A stretch of 64,000 bases of DNA. Source: Methylocystis iwaonis. Its GTDB lineage: Bacteria > Pseudomonadota > Alphaproteobacteria > Rhizobiales > Beijerinckiaceae. The stretch is from contig NZ_AP027142.1 in NCBI RefSeq assembly GCF_027925385.1, positions 2,772,001 to 2,836,000 on the forward strand, given 5' to 3'. Under the pieces are notes generated by a model. That model had not been told where the DNA came from and searched no databases. It saw only the letters and a program-made list of their open reading frames with translations. Shown piece by piece: positions 35,905-46,107 of this stretch. Each line of letters begins with the position of its first letter. Position 1 is the stretch's first letter. A program made the position numbers and the translations under genes.

Positions 35905-35932
35905 TGAAGAAACCGCGACGCGCGTCGCGGTT
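35905..35932 (-). terminator. Probable terminator after rseP
   Basis: Perfect 11-bp stem AACCGCGACGC / GCGTCGCGGTT (35911-35932). Read on the minus strand it is followed by TTTCTTCATTTTTATT. It lies about 32 bp past the rseP stop and before the bamA leader. Confidence 0.7.
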
Positions 35933-35964
35933 CCGCCATAAACTTCGTAACTGCGCCGCTTGCG

Positions 35965-37116
35965 TCAGGACGCGCCAGCGAAGCGGTGGATGAGCCGCGC
36001 GATGTCGTTGTAGGTCGAGAAGATCATCAACACCCCGACCATGGCGAGCCCGACCCGGAAAGCGAACTCTTGCGCCCGCTCGTTCAACGCCTGGCCACGG
36101 ATGGCCTCGATGGAGAAGAACAGCAGATGGCCGCCGTCGAGCATCGGAACCGGCATCAGATTCAGAAGACCGATCGATACGGACAGGATGGCGATCAGAT
36201 TGAGGAAGGGCGCGAGGCCGACCTTGGTCGCCGCCTGCGCCATCTTGCCCGAAATCTGCGCAATTCCGATGGGACCCGAGAGCTGATCGGCGCTTTCGCG
36301 GCCGCTGACGAGGCCGCCGAGATAGGAGCCGGTGCGATACACCACCTGCCAGGTCTCGCTGAACGCCAGCCTGACCGACTCGAGCGGCCCATAGCGCTCC
36401 TCCCGCACGTCGCTGGCCTGGGTCGACGCCTTGAGCCCGAGCATGCCGATTCGCATCTTTCCAGCGGGGCTCTCGACCTCGCGCCAGGCGGGCGTCGCCA
36501 GGATCGTCACGTCCTGCCCGGCGCGGCGCACCACGAAGACAAGCTTGGAGTCGGCGGAAACCGAAACCATTTCCTGCATTTTCGAGAATGCGTCGATCGG
36601 CGCGCCGTCGATCGACAGGACGAGATCCCCCGGCAGAAAGCCGGCGGCCGCCCCCGCCCCGCCCTCGACGACCGAGCCGACGCGCGGCGCCAGGATCGTG
36701 CGGCCGTAAAAGTTGAAGATGCCTGCAAAAATCGCGATGGCGAGGACAAAATTGGCGAACGGCCCGGCAAAGACGATGGCGGCCCGTTTCCAGACCGTCT
36801 GCGCCGCGAAAGTGACGTCGCGCTCGGCCGCCGGCATCGCCTCGACGGCGTCGGGGTCCGGCAGGCTCGCGCCATTGGCGTCGCCATGGAATTTCACATA
36901 GCCGCCTAGCGGAATGGCGGCGATGCGCCACCGCGTGCCATAGCGGTCCGTCCTGGCCCAAAGCTCGGGACCAAAGCCAATCGAAAAGGCGTCTACCTGG
37001 ACCCCGCACCAGCGGCCGACGATGAAGTGGCCGAATTCGTGGACAAAGACCACGATGGTCAAGATGAACACGAAGGGGATGACGTAGGTCGCAAAAGTCG
37101 TCAACAGGTCCAGCAC
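35965..37116 (-). CDS. rseP: Site-2 zinc metalloprotease RseP
   Basis: Intramembrane protease of the σE-type envelope-stress pathway; cleaves anti-sigma factors within the membrane. 383 residues with the zinc motif HEFGH (26-30) in the first helix, a central PDZ region (about 120-200), and LNLMPVPMLDGGHLLFF near the C-terminus supplying the third zinc ligand. The start is GTG 37116, supported by GGAG 8 nt upstream. It is in the standard place between dxr and bamA. Confidence 0.96.
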   Translation of the reverse strand: MLDLLTTFATYVIPFVFILTIVVFVHEFGHFIVGRWCGVQVDAFSIGFGPELWARTDRYGTRWRIAAIPLGGYVKFHGDANGASLPDPDAVEAMPAAERDVTFAAQTVWKRAAIVFAGPFANFVLAIAIFAGIFNFYGRTILAPRVGSVVEGGAGAAAGFLPGDLVLSIDGAPIDAFSKMQEMVSVSADSKLVFVVRRAGQDVTILATPAWREVESPAGKMRIGMLGLKASTQASDVREERYGPLESVRLAFSETWQVVYRTGSYLGGLVSGRESADQLSGPIGIAQISGKMAQAATKVGLAPFLNLIAILSVSIGLLNLMPVPMLDGGHLLFFSIEAIRGQALNERAQEFAFRVGLAMVGVLMIFSTYNDIARLIHRFAGAS

Positions 37117-37181
37117 GGTCTCGTCTCCAACGCGTCACGCGGGCCAAGCTCCCCGCGCAACCTGGGGCGCGGGGCGTTTGG

Positions 37182-38414
37182 TTACTGAAGCGTTAAAATG
37201 CCCGAAGGCGCATCGACGGCCAAGACCGCCCGCGACCTTTCTCTGACAATATGGTCAACGCCCAGCGCTTCCTCCACATTTTCAGGAGCGCGAGCATAGC
37301 CTTCGCGCAGCGCCGTCTCGCAGGCCTCCGCCACGTGGCGGACGATTCCCACAAAAGAAATGCGGCCGCCGAGGAAAGCCTCGACCGCGATCTCATTCGC
37401 CGCGTTGAGCACATTGGTCAAGCCGCCGCCATGCGCCAGAGCGTCGAGCGCCAGCCTGAGCGCGGGGAACCGCTCGAAATCGGGCGCTTCGAATGTGAGG
37501 GTCGCGATTTTCGCGAAGTCGAGCCGATGCGCCGGCGTGGTGAGGCGCTCGGGATAGGCCAGACAATGGGCGATCGGCACGCGCATATCCGGCGGCGCCA
37601 TGCCGGCGGTGACGGAGCCGTCCGAGAACGCCACGAGCCCGTGCACGATCGACTGAGGGTGTACGACAACCTCGAGCTTTTCCGCCGGCACGCCGAAAAG
37701 ATGGTGCGCCTCGATCAGCTCGAGGCCCTTGTTCATCATTCCTGCCGAGTCGACCGTGATCTTGGGGCCCATCGCCCAGTTCGGATGGTTGAGGGCCTCC
37801 TCGACCGTCGCGCTGGCGATGCGCTCCTTGCTCCAGGTGCGGAACGGGCCGCCCGAGGCGGTGACGATCATGCGTTCGATTCGCGACGGGTCCTCGCCGC
37901 CCAGCGCCTGGAAGATGGCGTTGTGCTCGCTGTCGACCGGAAGGAGCATCGCCTCCATCTTTTTGGCGGTGCGCATGAAAGGCGCGCCGGCGCAGACGAG
38001 GCATTCCTTGTTGGCGAGCGCGACGTCGCGGCCAAGAGACAGCGCGGCGTGCGTCGGCTCGACCCCCGCGGCGCCGACGATGGCCGATACGACGAGATCG
38101 GCCTCGCGCACCGCGGCCTCGATCACGGCGTCGCGGCCGGCCGCCACCTGCGTATTCGTGCCCGCGAGCGCGTCCTTCAGCTCCGCATAGGCGTTTTCAT
38201 CGCGAATCGCCGCAAATTCCGCCTTGGTGCGGCGGGCGACGTCGGCAAGCGCCTTGGCGTCGCGCCCGCCGGCGACGGCGGTGACCGAAAACCCATCCGG
38301 ATCGCGTTCCAGGAGATCGACCGTCGAGCGGCCGACCGAGCCCGTTGCGCCGAGCAGGACGATACGGCGCGGCGCCCGGGCGCCCCCGTTTGCATGTCCG
38401 TTCTTCAAACCCAT
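37182..38414 (-). CDS. dxr: 1-deoxy-D-xylulose 5-phosphate reductoisomerase
   Basis: Second step of the MEP isoprenoid pathway: DXP to 2-C-methylerythritol 4-phosphate with NADPH. 410 residues from ATG 38414 (MGLKNGHANGG). Seen: the NADPH-binding IVLLGATGSVGRSTVDLLE, the metal/substrate motif LLPVDSEHNAIFQAL, and the flexible-loop region LNHPNWAMGPKITVDSAGMM. The first 17 residues are a short unconserved lead. 7-nt gap to cdsA; an ATG 96 nt upstream would lie within cdsA. Confidence 0.97.
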   Translation of the reverse strand: MGLKNGHANGGARAPRRIVLLGATGSVGRSTVDLLERDPDGFSVTAVAGGRDAKALADVARRTKAEFAAIRDENAYAELKDALAGTNTQVAAGRDAVIEAAVREADLVVSAIVGAAGVEPTHAALSLGRDVALANKECLVCAGAPFMRTAKKMEAMLLPVDSEHNAIFQALGGEDPSRIERMIVTASGGPFRTWSKERIASATVEEALNHPNWAMGPKITVDSAGMMNKGLELIEAHHLFGVPAEKLEVVVHPQSIVHGLVAFSDGSVTAGMAPPDMRVPIAHCLAYPERLTTPAHRLDFAKIATLTFEAPDFERFPALRLALDALAHGGGLTNVLNAANEIAVEAFLGGRISFVGIVRHVAEACETALREGYARAPENVEEALGVDHIVRERSRAVLAVDAPSGILTLQ

Positions 38415-38421
38415 GAGCGTT

Positions 38422-39270
38422 TCACCAGAAAAAGAGGTTGGCCGCCGCCGAGGGATCGCCCCGGACCAAGCCGATCGCCGCCGCGAAAACGCAGGCGAAA
38501 ATGAAACCATCCAGACGGTCCATCACGCCGCCATGACCGGGAATGAGCTGGCTCGAATCCTTGACGCCGAAGCGGCGCTTCACGGAGGATTCGAACAGAT
38601 CTCCCATTTGTGAGATGCCGGCCGCCGCCAGTCCGACCAGAAACACCTGAACGCTAGCAAGCGCCGGGCCGCCGCCGAGATAGGCGGTCGCAAGGCCGAG
38701 CAAGGCGCCGCTGACGACGCCGGTGATCGTGCCCGACCAGGTTTTCCCGGCGGACACGCGAGGCCAAAGCTTGGGACCGCCGATCAGCCGCCCGCCGAAA
38801 TAAGCGAAAATGTCGGTTCCCCACACGATTGCGAAGAGGAAGGCGATCGCTAGAATTCCCAAGTCGAATGATTCCCGCACCCAGCAGACCGAAAAGGCCA
38901 GCGCCCCGGCATAGACGACGCCCCCGGCCGCCCAGGCCCGCCGCGCCGGGCCGGCCAAAACGGCGGCGGTCGCTGCAAAAAAGAGGATATCCAGAGCCGC
39001 ATAGCCAGCGAGCCCGTTCCGCCCGAAAGCAGCCGCCGCCGCCGTCGCCACGCCGCCGGCGGCGACCCTTGCGACGCGACGCTCGCCGCCGATCAGCCCC
39101 TGCCACTCCCAGTTCACGGCAAATGCCGCCACGAGCCAGAAAGCGGCGAAAATAGCGCCCCCGAAATAGAGCGTCGCCACCGCCGCCGCGACGAGCACAA
39201 CCGCAGAAGCGACGCGTGGCCCGAGGTCGGCGAAGCCGCCGCTTTTTTCCTTGGACAGCGGGCCGGTCAT
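38422..39270 (-). CDS. cdsA: Phosphatidate cytidylyltransferase
   Basis: Makes CDP-diacylglycerol from phosphatidate and CTP, the precursor of all phospholipids, in the inner membrane. 282 residues with about seven or eight hydrophobic segments and the C-terminal family signature [20 protein letters not shown] ending in [10 protein letters not shown]. The upstream gene uppS overlaps it by 4 nt (ATGA), so translation is coupled. Confidence 0.95.
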   Translation of the reverse strand: MTGPLSKEKSGGFADLGPRVASAVVLVAAAVATLYFGGAIFAAFWLVAAFAVNWEWQGLIGGERRVARVAAGGVATAAAAAFGRNGLAGYAALDILFFAATAAVLAGPARRAWAAGGVVYAGALAFSVCWVRESFDLGILAIAFLFAIVWGTDIFAYFGGRLIGGPKLWPRVSAGKTWSGTITGVVSGALLGLATAYLGGGPALASVQVFLVGLAAAGISQMGDLFESSVKRRFGVKDSSQLIPGHGGVMDRLDGFIFACVFAAAIGLVRGDPSAAANLFFW

Positions 39271-40043
39271 GACGCCGTCTTGGCGCTACGCGGCGACTCG
39301 ACCCGGCCAAACCGGCGCTCCCGATGAGCGTATTCCTCCAAAGCGGAGACCAAAGCGGCCTGATCGAAATCGGGCCACAGGATCGGCAGGAATACGAATT
39401 CGGCGTAGGCCGCCTGCCACAAAAGGAAATTCGAGAGCCGCTGTTCGCCGGAGGTGCGGATGATCAGATCCGGGTCCGGTATGTCGGCGGTGTCGAGGCG
39501 CGCGGAGATGGCGTCGGCGTCGATTTCATGCGGCGCAAGCCGCCCCTCCGCCACCATCTCGGCCAGCGCGCGCGCCGCCGCCGCGATCTCCTGCCGTGCG
39601 CCGTAATTGAAGGCCACGACGAGCGTCAGCCCGGTGTTGGCCGCCGTCACCTGCTCCGCCTCCTTGAGCAGGGCCAGAATCTCCGGCGCGAGATCCTCGC
39701 GCGCGCCGATGACGCGCACCCGCACGTTGTTGTCGTGCAGCTCAGACAGGTCGTTGCGAATGAACCGATGCAGCAATCCGAGCAGGCTCTGCACCTCTTC
39801 ACGCGGGCGCGACCAGTTCTCCGCCGAAAAGGAATAGACCGTGAGATAGGAGATACGGAGCTCGATCGCAGCCCTAACGGCACGACGAAGCGCCTCGACG
39901 CCGCGACGATGGCCCTCGAAGCGCGGCAGGCCACGGGCCGCCGCCCAGCGGCCATTACCGTCCATAATGAGCGCGACGTGGCGCGGGACAATCGTTATGC
40001 CGAGCGTGGTCGTCGCCATCTCCAAAAAATCGCCTTCCGCCAT
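39267..40043 (-). CDS. uppS: Undecaprenyl diphosphate synthase
   Basis: Cis-prenyltransferase making the C55 carrier lipid for peptidoglycan and O-antigen. 258 residues from ATG 40043 (MAEGDFLEM); the internal MATTTLGI start would give 250. Seen: [20 protein letters not shown] with the catalytic Asp, [30 protein letters not shown], and the C-terminal [24 protein letters not shown] further upstream (40076) is not supported. Coupled to cdsA by overlap. Confidence 0.96.
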   Translation of the reverse strand: MAEGDFLEMATTTLGITIVPRHVALIMDGNGRWAAARGLPRFEGHRRGVEALRRAVRAAIELRISYLTVYSFSAENWSRPREEVQSLLGLLHRFIRNDLSELHDNNVRVRVIGAREDLAPEILALLKEAEQVTAANTGLTLVVAFNYGARQEIAAAARALAEMVAEGRLAPHEIDADAISARLDTADIPDPDLIIRTSGEQRLSNFLLWQAAYAEFVFLPILWPDFDQAALVSALEEYAHRERRFGRVESPRSAKTAS

Positions 40044-40121
40044 ATGTCGTTCCGAATCGCCGGCCGATCTCAGCAATGGAGGCAGACGGTCGCCGCCGCG
40101 CTCGCGTCTCCAGCACGGCCC

Positions 40122-40682
40122 TTAGACCTGCATAATTTCCTTTTCCTTGGCGGCCAGGGCCGCGTCGATTTCCTTCACCGCCTCGTCGGTCGCCTTCTGC
40201 ACCTCGGTTTCGTGCCGCTTGCCGTCATCCTCGGGAATGGCGTGATCCTTCAACAACCGCTTCAGCATGTCGATGCCGTCGCGCCGGACATGGCGCACCG
40301 CGACGCGGGCCTCTTCCGCATATTTATGGGCGACCTTCACCAGCTCCTTACGGCGCTGTTCGTTGAGCTCCGGCATGCGGATGCGCAGAATCTGCCCCTC
40401 GACGGTCGGCTGCAGACCGAGATTGGCTTCGCGAATCGCCTTGTCGACGGCGATGACCAGCGCCTTGTCCCACACCTGGACGGCGAGCATGCGCGGCTCC
40501 GGCACGCTGACGGTCGCCACCTGATTGAGCGGCGAAATCTGCCCATAGGCGTCGACATGCACGGGGTCGAGCAGGCTCGCGGCGGCGCGGCCGGTCCGCA
40601 GGCCGCCGAACTCATGTTTCAGAGTTGCGATCGCGCCCTGCATGCGGCGCTTCAAATCCGCCAGATCGAATTTATCCGTCAT
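40122..40682 (-). CDS. frr: Ribosome recycling factor
   Basis: Separates post-termination ribosomes with EF-G and IF3. 186 residues match family length. Seen: [40 protein letters not shown], and the C-terminal helix [20 protein letters not shown]. It lies between pyrH and uppS in the conserved order, 151 bp after pyrH; no hairpin terminator is obvious in that gap. Confidence 0.97.
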   Translation of the reverse strand: MTDKFDLADLKRRMQGAIATLKHEFGGLRTGRAAASLLDPVHVDAYGQISPLNQVATVSVPEPRMLAVQVWDKALVIAVDKAIREANLGLQPTVEGQILRIRMPELNEQRRKELVKVAHKYAEEARVAVRHVRRDGIDMLKRLLKDHAIPEDDGKRHETEVQKATDEAVKEIDAALAAKEKEIMQV

Positions 40683-40833
40683 GACCTCTACAACCTGCTT
40701 TCGTCGCCAACAGCGCGAGGGCGCGCGCCCGGCCGGCGTGGTTTCTCAACTGGCCCGCGGACGCGCAGGTCCGCGATCAAAGCCCCTTATGGCATGTTTT
40801 TAGGCGTCGTGCGCAAGTTAAAGACGCGCGGGC

Positions 40834-41559
40834 TTATGGCGCGACGAGAGTCGAACGCCCGCCCCCGGCCAGCACCGAGGCGATCGCGCCGGGTTCGCCG
40901 ATCGAAAAGACGATGATCGGAATTCGATTTTCCCGCGCCAGCGCGAAGGCGGCCGTGTCCATGACGGCGAGATTTTGGGCGATGGCCTCGTCATGGGTCA
41001 AGCGCTCGTAACGCTTGGCGGCGGGATCGCGCTTGGGGTCGGCGGTGTAGACGCCGTCGACCTGGGTCGCCTTCAGCACTGCGTCGGCCGAAAGCTCGGC
41101 CGCGCGCAGCACGGCGCCCGTGTCGGTCGTGAAGAAGGGATTGCCGGTGCCGCCGGCCGCGATCATCACCCTTCCCTTGGCGAGATGATGCAGCGCCGCG
41201 CGGCGCGAGAAGGATTCGCACAGCGAGGGCATCGGCACGGAGGAGAGGCAGCGGGCCGGGCGCCCCTGCATTTCGATCGCCTGCTCGAGCGCCAGCCCGT
41301 TCATGACGGTCGCGAGCATGCCGATCGAATCGGCGCGCGCCCGCTCGATGCCCGTATCGGCGCCCTTGATGCCGCGGAAGAAATTGCCGCCGCCGACGAC
41401 CACCGCGACCTCGTGGCCGTTCTCGGAGGCCGTGGCCAGGTCCTTGGCGATGCGCTCCAGCGTCGTCGCATCGAGGCCATAAGGCAGCGATCCTTGCAGC
41501 GCCTCGCCGGAAAGCTTCACGACCACGCGTTTATATCGCTTCGAGGCGTGGTCGGACAT
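40834..41559 (-). CDS. pyrH: UMP kinase
   Basis: Phosphorylates UMP to UDP in the cytosol. 241 residues of the amino-acid-kinase fold: [19 protein letters not shown] at the N-terminus, [17 protein letters not shown], and [19 protein letters not shown] for the nucleotide pocket, then [18 protein letters not shown]. Normally it directly follows tsf; here three unrelated genes lie in between, so it must have its own promoter or depend on read-through from the upstream insert. Confidence 0.97.
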   Translation of the reverse strand: MSDHASKRYKRVVVKLSGEALQGSLPYGLDATTLERIAKDLATASENGHEVAVVVGGGNFFRGIKGADTGIERARADSIGMLATVMNGLALEQAIEMQGRPARCLSSVPMPSLCESFSRRAALHHLAKGRVMIAAGGTGNPFFTTDTGAVLRAAELSADAVLKATQVDGVYTADPKRDPAAKRYERLTHDEAIAQNLAVMDTAAFALARENRIPIIVFSIGEPGAIASVLAGGGRSTLVAP

Positions 41560-41655
41560 GACGGGTCTCTCTGATGGCTTGGGCGGGGGCGCGACTTAAA
41601 TACGAATGGCGCGCCCCCGCCGCAAGTGACCCTTTCGAATCTCCAAAGCGAAAGG

Positions 41656-42639
41656 TTACGGTCCGACCTCTCCGCCCGTCGCGCCGAACACCTGCCCCGT
41701 CGCATAGCTCGATTCCGCCGAGGCCAACAGGACGTAAAGCGGCGCAATCTCCGCCGGCTGGCCGGGGCGTCCGAGCGGCGTGTCGCCGCCGAACTGGGTG
41801 AGATGCTCCTGCGTCTGCCCGCCCGAGGGTTGCAGCGGCGTCCAGAACGGGCCCGGCGCGACGGCGTTGACGCGGATGCCCTGCTTGGCGAGCTGCTTGG
41901 CCAGCCCCCAGGTGAAATTCAGAATGCCGGCCTTGGTCACCGCGTAATCGAGCAGATGCTGCGATGGCTCATAGGCGTTGATGGAGGTCGTGTTGATGAT
42001 GGTCGAACCGGGCCGCATATGGGGGACGGCCGCCTTGGTGATCCAGAACAGCGCATAGAGATTGGTGCGGAAGGTCCAATCCAGGTCTTCCGTGGTAATC
42101 TCCGTGATCGATTCGCGCACATGCTGGCGGGCGGCGTTGTTGACCAGAATGTCGAGCCCGCCAAGCTCATTGACGGCGTCGTCGACCAGACGCTTGCAGA
42201 ACATTTCGTCACGAATGTCGCCAGGAATGGGCGCGGCCTTGCCGCCCGCGTCTTCGATCAACGCCACAACCTCCCGGGCGTCCTCCTCCTCTTGCGGAAG
42301 ATAATTGATCGCGACATCGGCGCCCTCGCGCGCGAAGGCGATCGCCGCCGCGCGGCCGATGCCGGAATCGCCGCCGGTGAGCAGCGCCTTGCGGCCCTTG
42401 AGCCGCCCCGAGCCGCGATAGCTCTTCTCGCCGTGATCGGGCAGCGGAGTCATCTTGCAGGCAAGGCCCGGCCAGGGCTGCGGCTGCTTCTCAAAAGGCG
42501 GCTTGGGATAAAGCTCGCGCGGATTTTTGAGCCCGTCGCCCTGCGTCTGCATATCCGGCAGGGGGGCGGCGCTCTCTATGCCGGTTACCGAGATATTCTC
42601 CCGGATCGCTTCCGTGATCGATTGTCCCTGCGCAGGCAT
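41656..42639 (-). CDS. SDR-family oxidoreductase (YghA-like)
   Basis: 327 residues from ATG 42639, behind a GGGAGGG site. The Rossmann motif [19 protein letters not shown] starts at about residue 80, followed by [12 protein letters not shown] and the active-site YAVTKAG (Tyr-x-x-x-Lys) and an [12 protein letters not shown] segment. The roughly 75-residue N-terminal extension with [14 protein letters not shown] is characteristic of the YghA / general-stress-protein-39 group of NADP-dependent reductases. The substrate is unknown. It is the last gene of the three-gene insert between tsf and pyrH. Confidence 0.87.
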   Translation of the reverse strand: MPAQGQSITEAIRENISVTGIESAAPLPDMQTQGDGLKNPRELYPKPPFEKQPQPWPGLACKMTPLPDHGEKSYRGSGRLKGRKALLTGGDSGIGRAAAIAFAREGADVAINYLPQEEEDAREVVALIEDAGGKAAPIPGDIRDEMFCKRLVDDAVNELGGLDILVNNAARQHVRESITEITTEDLDWTFRTNLYALFWITKAAVPHMRPGSTIINTTSINAYEPSQHLLDYAVTKAGILNFTWGLAKQLAKQGIRVNAVAPGPFWTPLQPSGGQTQEHLTQFGGDTPLGRPGQPAEIAPLYVLLASAESSYATGQVFGATGGEVGP

Positions 42640-42695
42640 TGAACCCTCCCGGCGCCCCGCCAGCAGGGCGAAACGCGGGGGATGAAGGGAATGTT

Positions 42696-43379
42696 TCATA
42701 AGGCCGTCACGAGCCCGGCGGCGCCGACGAGCATCAAGCTCAGCGCCCAAACCAGGTCGAGGTTGAACCAGCTTCTGGAGATGAAGCTCGGGCCGAGCCA
42801 GCCGTGCACAAGGAACGCAATCAAGCCGCCAGCGGTCACCATCGAGACCACATGGAGGAGCGAAACCTGGACCGCGGTTGCAAAGTTTCGCCCCATCAGG
42901 CTCGCCAGTCCCTGATGAGCCGCGTCGACCTCTCCCGCCGAGCAAAGGCCAAGATAGATGGGCAGCAGCATCAAACCGGCCCCATGCGCGATCGCGATAG
43001 CGAAGGACCACAGCGCAAGCTGCGTGGGCCTGATTCGGGCGAGCGCGCGCGGATGTCGCCGGTTGACGAGGCGGTAGGCGCCATAGGCCATCACGCCGAC
43101 GCCGACGCCGATCCTGATGACGCGTCCCCATTCCACCAGCGCGGTCATCAGCGCGAAGGGCAGCAGAATGACCAGCATGGCGGCTAAGTGCCCGGCCGCA
43201 AGCGACGCAAGCGCCAAGGCGAGGTCCCAGCGCCCCCTGCCCATCAGGCCGGCTGAAACGGCCAGAGGCCATCCCATGCCCGGATTAACGCCGTGGTAGA
43301 GGCCGCTGGCGACCACGGCCAGCCAAAGGTCCGCCGTGCTCCATTGAACGTGGCCCACCTTCAGACGGACGGATAGCAA
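42696..43379 (-). CDS. Polytopic membrane protein with HGxNPGMGW motif
   Basis: About 227 residues with six or seven hydrophobic helices. The first helix region carries [20 protein letters not shown], with His, Asn and Trp in a compact motif near the membrane entrance, then [20 protein letters not shown] and [16 protein letters not shown], each with a membrane His. The pattern of intramembrane histidines suggests metal or small-solute transport, but I cannot place the family. The first codon is TTG 43379, overlapping the methanethiol-oxidase gene; GTG 43358 is an alternative. No clear ribosome-binding site is seen, so translation coupled to the upstream gene is likely. Confidence 0.65.
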   Translation of the reverse strand: MLSVRLKVGHVQWSTADLWLAVVASGLYHGVNPGMGWPLAVSAGLMGRGRWDLALALASLAAGHLAAMLVILLPFALMTALVEWGRVIRIGVGVGVMAYGAYRLVNRRHPRALARIRPTQLALWSFAIAIAHGAGLMLLPIYLGLCSAGEVDAAHQGLASLMGRNFATAVQVSLLHVVSMVTAGGLIAFLVHGWLGPSFISRSWFNLDLVWALSLMLVGAAGLVTAL

Positions 43380-44761
43380 AAGGAGTCGGTTGAGCAGTCG
43401 CCGCCTTCGAGGCGGATTTGATGTGACCTGTATCCATCCGGAAATTCGACCCAGAATTTCTTGTCCAACGTGACGCCGCCATCAGTCCCGACGTCGGCTT
43501 TGACCATCGCGCCTGGCACTCCCTCAGGAAAGAACTGGTCGTCCCAGGTCGAATAGAGCGAGTTCGTCCAGTAGACCCGCTTCCCGTCGCGGCTGATCTC
43601 GATCATCTGGGGGCCGCCGGCAAATGTATTGCCATTCGGATGGGGCGTCCGTCGGACAATGCCGCCGATATGCGTCGAGCCAGCCAGCTTGGGCGCCCTC
43701 GGGTCGCTGACGTCGTATTGGCGCATCTCGCCCGTGCCCCAGCAGGACACATAGAGGAATCGGTCATCGAGCGAGAGGTCGATGTCGGTGACCAATGGCG
43801 GAACGGCGGCGAAGGGCTGAAGCAATGGGGGAAGCTGATCTTTATCTGCCGGCTCCGGCGCAATGACGGCTGTCTTCTCGCAACGGAACGTGCCGCCCTC
43901 GCGCCACCACGTCCAGATCGAGCCCTCGAGGTTGGTCGTGTCCACCACGACGCCAACAAAGCCGTATTCCTTTATGGGGTCGTGCGCTGGCCGGACTTCG
44001 AGGGCCATCTGATGGTTGGCGCCCAGGTCGATCGTCTGGACGTTGCGACGCGCACGCAAATCCCAGAAATGCAGCCGATGTCCATATCTGTTGCCGAGCA
44101 GATCGTCTGGAACCAGGCCGTTCTCGAACTGCGGCGGCAACCCCCATTCGCTCGTCACCATGTAATCCCGCGGGAGGTTCCACCAGAAATCGTAATGCTT
44201 GTCCTGCGGCCCTCGGTCGATTTCCCAGCGGCCCAGCACGTCGAATGTTTCGCAATCCATGATGAAGATACCCGGCGGGCTATCGGTCCCATCCGGTCCG
44301 CCGCCGCCGAGGGTGGAGACATAAATGCCCTCCGGCCCGCAATGGACCGTGTGCGGCCGCGAATAGCCGGTCTTGTGGAAGACTTCCTCCGGCTCGATGA
44401 TCTTGTGGATCTTTGCCTGCGTGGGGTCCGGCTTAGTGTCGATCACATAGATCCGCGACGACCGCAGACCTGGGATGATGAGGTAGCGGCGTTCCAGAAA
44501 GGCGTGGCCCGACATGGGCGACAAGGCGGATGAGCAGGCGTTCCAGCCGAAATGATGAAATTCGTCACCCTTATTCGGCATCACCACCGTGTGGACGATT
44601 TTTCCATAGGATGAGGAACTCGAATCGACGTCGACCACGCCCAGGCAGTCCGGACGCGAAAAATTGGGACTGAGCATCAGGACGTAGGCATATCGCTCAG
44701 GGGGCGCTTCCATCGCCAGCTTGGGGGTGGCGTGGAAGGTGGGGTCCGGACGGATCGTCAT
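43361..44761 (-). CDS. mtoX: Selenium-binding-protein (SBP56) family, probable methanethiol oxidase
   Basis: The SBP56 family in bacteria includes methanethiol oxidase (CH3SH + O2 to formaldehyde, H2S and H2O2). 466 residues fit the family. Seen: FHHFGWNACSSAL and FLERRYLIIPGLRSSRIYVI at the N-terminus, YSRPHTVHCGPEGIYVSTLG, WGLPPQFENGL, DDRFLYVSCWGTGEMRQYDV and the C-terminal cysteines in [14 protein letters not shown]. His- and Cys-rich sites fit a metal cofactor. No signal peptide is apparent, whereas known bacterial methanethiol oxidases are exported. It starts at ATG 44761 with GGAGGGAG. First gene of the insert. Substrate oxidation here is inference. Confidence 0.82.
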   Translation of the reverse strand: MTIRPDPTFHATPKLAMEAPPERYAYVLMLSPNFSRPDCLGVVDVDSSSSSYGKIVHTVVMPNKGDEFHHFGWNACSSALSPMSGHAFLERRYLIIPGLRSSRIYVIDTKPDPTQAKIHKIIEPEEVFHKTGYSRPHTVHCGPEGIYVSTLGGGGPDGTDSPPGIFIMDCETFDVLGRWEIDRGPQDKHYDFWWNLPRDYMVTSEWGLPPQFENGLVPDDLLGNRYGHRLHFWDLRARRNVQTIDLGANHQMALEVRPAHDPIKEYGFVGVVVDTTNLEGSIWTWWREGGTFRCEKTAVIAPEPADKDQLPPLLQPFAAVPPLVTDIDLSLDDRFLYVSCWGTGEMRQYDVSDPRAPKLAGSTHIGGIVRRTPHPNGNTFAGGPQMIEISRDGKRVYWTNSLYSTWDDQFFPEGVPGAMVKADVGTDGGVTLDKKFWVEFPDGYRSHQIRLEGGDCSTDSFCYPSV

Positions 44762-44940
44762 TTTTCTCCCTCCGTGATCCGGGCCTCCCAGCCGAGGCGG
44801 GAGCGTCGTCGCCGGATTAAACAGTTCGGAGATAACGCCCGTTCAGGAGCCAGCAATGGCTCATCAGCGCGGCGCCGACCTATGCGCCACAGCGAGCATG
44901 TCTGCTTGGGCGGAAAAGCAACCAAGCGCGTTAGACCAAC

Positions 44941-44968
44941 AAAAAAGGCCGAGGTTGGAGCCTCGGCC
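44941..44968 (-). terminator. Rho-independent terminator after tsf
   Basis: Stem GGCCGAGG / CCTCGGCC (44947-44954 / 44961-44968) with flanking A and T runs on both sides. On the minus strand it ends tsf transcription with TTTTTT. The T-rich other side means it could also act on the plus strand. The rest of 44762-45045 shows only the upstream region of the mtoX gene. Confidence 0.88.
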
Positions 44969-45045
44969 TTTTAGTTTCTGTTCATTACGCCTTGCGAAGC
45001 GCCCTCCCCTTTAAGGGAGGAAATGGCGTGGGAGCCCGTTCTGGC

Positions 45046-45972
45046 TCAGCCCTTCGCGGCCGCCGCGACTTCCGCCGCGAAATCGCTGGTCTGCTTCTCG
45101 ATGCCCTCGCCGAGCGCATAGCGGACGAAGCCCTTGATGGCGATCGGCGCGCCGGCCTTGCCTTCGAGCTCCTTCACCGCCTGGGCGACGGTCTTGCCAT
45201 TATGCTCGGGGTGGTTCGAGGGCTGGTCGAGCAGGCAGACTTCCTTGGCGAAAGTCTTGACACCGGACTCGACGATCTTCGCCAGCACATTCTCGGGCTT
45301 GCCGGCGTTCTTCTCGCGCAGCAGATTGGCCTCGCGCTCGACAATCGCCGGGTCGAGGCCAGAGGCGTCCATCGCCTGCGGATTGGCCGAGGCGACATGC
45401 ATGGCGATCTCGCGCGCGAGCTTGGCCAGCACTTCCTTGTCGCCGGTCGATTCCAGCGCGACGATCACCGCGATCTTGCCCTGGCCGTCGACGACCTGGC
45501 CGTGCACATAGCGGCCGACCACGCCGTCCGACACCGTCAGCGCGGCCGCGCGGCGCAGCGTGAGGTTCTCGCCGATCGTGGCGATAGACGTCGTGATGTT
45601 CTCGGCGACCGTGCCGCCGCCCGGATAAGCCTCTCCGCCGAGCTCAGCGGCGTCGGTCTTGCCGGTCGCCAGCGCCACTTCGGCGATGTTCTTGACGAGC
45701 GTCTGGAAGTCGGCGTTACGGGAAACGAAGTCGGTCTCGGAGTTCACCTCGACGACGACGCCCTTCTTGTCGCCGGTGAGCGCGGCGACAAGGCCCTCGG
45801 CGGCCACGCGGTCGGCCTTCTTGGCGGCTTTGGAGAGGCCCTTCTTGCGCAGCCAGTCGACAGCGGCCTCGAACTCGCCCTCGGTCGCGGTGAGCGCGGC
45901 CTTGCAGTCCATCATGCCGGCGCCGGTGCTCTCACGCAGTTCCTTGACGAGGGCGGCGGTAATCGTGGCCAT
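45046..45972 (-). CDS. tsf: Translation elongation factor Ts
   Basis: Guanine-nucleotide exchange factor for EF-Tu. 308 residues: the N-terminal UBA-like domain [20 protein letters not shown] with [10 protein letters not shown], then the core with [17 protein letters not shown] and [17 protein letters not shown]. It is the second gene of the rpsB-tsf pair with a 135-bp gap that holds a strong stem. A terminator follows. Confidence 0.97.
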   Translation of the reverse strand: MATITAALVKELRESTGAGMMDCKAALTATEGEFEAAVDWLRKKGLSKAAKKADRVAAEGLVAALTGDKKGVVVEVNSETDFVSRNADFQTLVKNIAEVALATGKTDAAELGGEAYPGGGTVAENITTSIATIGENLTLRRAAALTVSDGVVGRYVHGQVVDGQGKIAVIVALESTGDKEVLAKLAREIAMHVASANPQAMDASGLDPAIVEREANLLREKNAGKPENVLAKIVESGVKTFAKEVCLLDQPSNHPEHNGKTVAQAVKELEGKAGAPIAIKGFVRYALGEGIEKQTSDFAAEVAAAAKG

Positions 45973-46047
45973 GGTCGAAATCCTTCTGTTGGGGCCGGCT
46001 GGAAGCCCGCGGCGACGGCTTCCCGGCTCTCGGGGGCTTTATGGCGA

Positions 46048-46078
46048 CGGGCGCCGGCTCTGGATGAGCCGGCGCCCG
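46048..46078 (-). other. Perfect 13-bp RNA stem between rpsB and tsf
   Basis: CGGGCGCCGGCTC / GAGCCGGCGCCCG with a 5-nt loop, in the rpsB-tsf gap. No T run follows on the minus strand, so it is not a simple terminator. A processing, pausing or attenuation role is inference. Confidence 0.7.
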
Positions 46079-46107
46079 AGGTAATGGCGAAAGATGACAG
46101 TCAGTCT

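Noticed and set aside
35673..35939. N-terminal extension of BamA by 89 residues
   Set aside because: The extension has no signal peptide, while the internal start at 35672 gives a textbook one.
35864..37147. 427-codon minus-strand frame overlapping rseP in another frame
   Set aside because: RseP in the neighbouring frame has the HEFGH and LDG motifs; this frame is Arg-rich noise.
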